NCBI GenBank assembly: GCA_951213105.1
Contig: OX578140.1
Coordinates: 34,925,834 to 34,989,833, forward strand
Reading direction: 5' to 3'
Source: Amaurobius ferox
Lineage: Eukaryota; Arthropoda; Arachnida; Araneae; Amaurobiidae
DNA: 64,000 bases
Shown: one piece after another, positions 60,425-64,000 of the stretch
Numbering within the stretch: position 1 is the stretch's first letter
How the letters are laid out: each line of letters opens with the position of its first letter
Made by a program: the position numbers and the translations under genes
Notes under the pieces: model-generated
The model's database searches: none
What the model was told of the DNA's origin: nothing
Seen by the model: the letters and a program-made list of their open reading frames with translations, nothing else

Positions 60425-62675
60425 AATAATTTGATGTGGGCAGCACATGACTTTCGTTACAGACTCATATGCATGTTCTCTTTATTTCTTTAATAAAATC
60501 ATTAAGTTTAATTAGACAAAATAACAAGTATAATTATTTCTAATAACTCGGAATTTACACTTCTAACTCAATTTTTGTTTTCATTTGATAACTGACGTAT
60601 ATTTTCAAACGCAGCGTAGCAAAAATGCTAAAAATCTTAAATATCCTTAGAACGGCTAATCCTACAGTAATGGGGTTGGTCTTATTCTTTTCACCATTAA
60701 AAATTACATGTGAAACAAATCTATATAAGTAATATTGAAAATCTGTCTGTCTGTCTGTACGTTTGTCTCATCATCATGGAAGAACGGCTGAACCAAATTT
60801 AATCAAATTTTGTGGGTAGCCTTGAAATTGCCCCACTTAAAATTTAGTCTGTGTTTCGAGTTTCTAGGACCGGGGTTTGTCCAGATAGTAATGACAAAAG
60901 AAACCTTCATAGGAGTTCTCTTTTCTAATTCCCTGGTACCTCCAAACCAAAAAGGTTGGAAATCGCTGGTTTAAAACGTGAAAATGTTTAAAACGTGAAA
61001 GTTAAAACCCTATCTCTGAGTTTGGTTGGAGTTTATTGCTCTTATCAGTCATTTTTGAAAATGGCAGTTTCGAAACATGAATTTAAATGAAAACTCTATC
61101 TTTATGGTTTATTTTTCACAGGATCTTACTTCTCAATGGAAAGTAATAAGAAATAAAAAAGGTTATTTAATTATCAGCACCTTATGAGGAAGATTATTTC
61201 TTATATCCTGTTGCTCAGCAACGCATTTAAACCAAACCTCTTTAATTTTATTATTATTTTTTCGATTTGAATAGTAAATAAATGGATATAAAAATATATC
61301 TTATAAATGAACGGTGGTATTTTTCTTTTAATTATATTAATTACGGACTGCGTACAGCACTTTCTTTTATTTTGGAAATAAATTTTCAAACTTATATATT
61401 GTGTTTAGACAATAAACTCATAAATTGTATTTAGCCAATAAACCCATTTAGCCGATTGTTGAACCAGAATAAGAGTAGAACGGATATATCTTCTAATACA
61501 ATTTTAGTCTTTTCATTTAGTACATACAAACGGGATCAGGATGTTTTATTCTGTAGATCTGCAAATTCAGATCTACGTATTTGGCGGAATATCGCTAACA
61601 TGGCAACTTTTCTTAAACGTTGCTAAATTGACGGAAATGCCACCAAATTGATATGAACGACGCTAAATCAATTAATTTAATTTTGTTTTGCTAGAAGACA
61701 GTACTGAAATGATTTTTTTCGCCAAATTGATAAAAATATTTTTAAATCCATAGAAATATCTTGAAATTGATAAAATCGCGTTAAATAAATTAAATTAAAT
61801 TATGTTTTATTTGGGGGTAGTATTGTGATGATATTTCGTCAATTTGTTACCAAGTGGGACTATCAGTTCTACAGTCCAACTTAGGGATAAATTTGGCGAT
61901 TTTTAAAATGTCGCCAAATTGACGAAAATGTCGCCAAATTGACGAAAATGTCGCCAAATTAATAAAATGACGCTAAATTCATCAAAATGACACAGAGTCT
62001 ATGAATATTCTATATTTTGCATGATTAAGTACGATTTTCTAGATAATCTCTGTGGTTTCGTGAGAATTAAAAAATATTTTTTCTACAATTGTTTACAATC
62101 TGAACCAGGATGCTTATTCTTCTGATCTGCCTGTATAGATAATTTTGTATATCGAGCCCAGAGATTCTTATACATTTTTAGAAGAATTAAATTTATTTTA
62201 ATAGAATATTTTGAATAACAAAATCATTTAGCAATACTATAGCAATTTACACATAATTGTGAATGTTAAGTTTCTTTACATTACATTTTCCGCACGAAGA
62301 ACGAGTATACTGCTAATATTTGATACATTTGAGTATACGTACTATTTTATTTTAGATTTTGGTGAATTTTGCTGGCCATTTTGCAAAAAAAAAAAAAAAA
62401 AAAAAACGGCAGGTTCTTTTATCTCGAATCGTAATAAAATCAAATCAAAACCAGGGAAACCCATAAGTGACGTATCTATAAAATTTTATGAAATTTAGTC
62501 AATTAGTTTTTGAGTTGGAGTGGATACATATATTGCACGAGCACACACAAACGTCATTCTAAAATATATTTCATTTAAAGAGGTCCCAAAAAGTGTAAAT
62601 CCATCGAAAACTCCAGCTGCGACATAATTTCAATATTGCCCTATACATTAACCATGTAATGCTGAGAAAATAAAG
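60425..62675 (-). repeat. Repeat family E, copy 2, interrupted by Helitron copy D
   Basis: 60435-60719 and 62317-62675 together align with 26208-26775. The join falls at GAAACAAA|TATTTGATAC versus AAAACAAGTATTTAATTGAT in copy 1. The GC-rich terminus of copy 1 is absent. A poly-A run interrupts the right part near 62385-62405. Confidence 0.7.
60720..62316 (+). mobile_element. Non-autonomous Helitron-like element, copy D
   Basis: Starts TCTATATAAGTAATATTG with the (TCTG)n tract and ends CACGAAGAACGAGTATACTGCTAA before T, a CTAA form of the CTRR terminus. It is shorter and more diverged than copies A-C. Near 61910-61960 it has a small direct repeat of AATGTCGCCAAATTGACGAA. The empty site in family E copy 1 shows insertion between A and T without duplication, as expected for a Helitron. 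Confidence 0.75.
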
Positions 62676-62954
62676 ATGTTAATGGTAAACATGAATCATA
62701 TGATTCATATTTGAGATTAGAATACAAGCCTGGGTTAAGATTAAAACTTACATTTGTAATTGTTACAAATGCATGATACGTCTTTCACTGTGCAAAATAC
62801 AACATAGATTAGCATGAATCAACTGAACTGGCAGGCGTGAAAACGTACGCTTAAATGTTGACTTGCCATGAAATACAGTTATATATGCTCTTCATTGGAT
62901 TAAATAAATATTTTTCATTTTTTTTTTCATTGTGTTCAAACAACCTTTACGCAA
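62676..62954. other. No gene recognised
   Basis: Short AT-rich interval between family E and family F. Confidence 0.5.
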
Positions 62955-63950
62955 GAGGCTATTATAAACAAGAAAGATCAATCATGCATAAAACATTGAT
63001 TACGAAACACTTTTCAACAGAAATGCAATTTTATTTAAATATGTATAAAGTGCGATGCATTCAGCGCTGATATATTTTAAATTATCACAGTACTACAATA
63101 ATTTATTATATTTGAAAACTTGAAACTTCATCGAAAAAAATAAACTTTATTTAAATGCTGTCGTCGAAATATACATCGTCTGGCTCTCTATATAAAAGCA
63201 ATGAATATTTAATTCATATCACTTTTATTCCAGGCTCCAGAATTAAATAATTTTGAGTGAAAAATATTCAGCAATTCTTATACAACTCATCTTAAAATCA
63301 CTTATTTACATTCTGCATCCATTAAAATTAGGCTTCGTTGTAAAAATAATCAAAGTTTGATAATCATTTAAACTCAAAATTATTGTAATTTCGTTGGCAG
63401 ATAATATAAATCCACAAAAAATAAGCAAAAATAGAGTGGTTTTAGGACGGATGCAACACTTAATATAAATTTAAAAGAACTTTAGAAATCACGATTTTTA
63501 CACTCTGAAAATAAGATAGATGCCATATTTTATTTTGAAGTGAGTTACGTGATCTCGTCATATAATATTGGTGTAATTATTATTTTAATTTCTTTTTTAA
63601 AAACTGCAGAATATATTTTTCTAGAATGTTTTTATATATTTTATGCGATAGTTTAATTATATCCTAAAAGTTTCGAAGCAATTTGTGAATTTTAACTTCG
63701 TTTAAAGAATGTTTGAAAAATTATGTCCCATAGGGTTCAATGTGTTTCATTTTTCAACCCATGTTCAATCCAAAATTAATTGGGTGATATTATTCATTTA
63801 CATGCCCATGTGTCCCACAGACCGTCTCAACAACGTACTAAAATCACATTTTGATAAATTAATTTTTACGGCAGTTATCGTGCGAACGGATAAGACAGAA
63901 TGAATAAAGTCATAAACACTTTTCAACTATGTTGAAAATGGTAACAAAAA
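62955..63950 (+). repeat. Repeat family F, copy 3
   Basis: Begins near AAGAAAGATCAATCATGC like copy 1, but has only one of the ~170-bp internal units. It ends with CGTGCGAACGGATAAGACAG and GAATAAAGTCATAAACACT. Non-coding. Confidence 0.65.
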
Positions 63951-64000
63951 TGAGTGTCATGAATTTGTTTGAAAATAATAATAATTACATGCATTTCAGG

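Overview
This is AT-rich, repeat-dense DNA from an animal nuclear genome. It has no operons and no bacterial-type gene packing, and I found no convincing host protein-coding gene. The evidence is many classes of animal transposable element, tRNA-derived SINEs, a 5S rRNA relic whose 3' end (GCTGTTGGC) looks arthropod-like, and many long (TA)n arrays. An arthropod is most likely, and the mix of elements recalls chelicerates such as spiders, but that placement is inference.

Layout. 1-3000: two decayed Penelope-like (PLE) reverse-transcriptase remnants around a long (TA)n array. 4323-7732: a 3.4-kb Helitron-like non-autonomous element (copy A). Its near-identical copy B lies inverted at 28815-32233. 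8735-9496: an unexplained higher-GC block. 9566-14757: Helitron copy C, split by two virtually identical 1.36-kb pogo/Tigger deletion derivatives. 14758-20577: AT-rich DNA with local duplications and a piggyBac-type MITE. 20578-22041: a dead Tc1 element. 22436-23106: a foldback element. 23710-23781: a perfect hairpin. 23967-25733: a nearly intact mariner-type element with ~190-bp terminal inverted repeats (TIRs). 25757-27045: repeat family E, with a GC-rich terminus. 28463-28690: a tRNA SINE.

32234-53800 is mostly AT-rich DNA without genes. It holds a second foldback arm, Helitron 3' fragments, a 5S-rRNA/tRNA chimeric SINE (35553-35895), repeat family F, a ~148-bp tandem array (42960-43800), a GC-rich block (44490-45115) and a decayed minus-strand Tc1 (47440-48665). 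53835-54420 is LTR-like. 54716-58352 holds the most striking object: a PLE with a 540-residue reverse-transcriptase frame, preceded head-to-head by a >99% identical inverted 5'-truncated copy, the whole lying between two (TA)n arrays. The end of the window has family F copies and a family E copy interrupted by Helitron copy D.

The sequences do not form a pathway. They form a stratified transposon graveyard with some very young insertions: the PLE pair, the pogo pair and possibly the mariner. Several insertions have matching empty sites elsewhere in the window, which fixes boundaries and target duplications directly.
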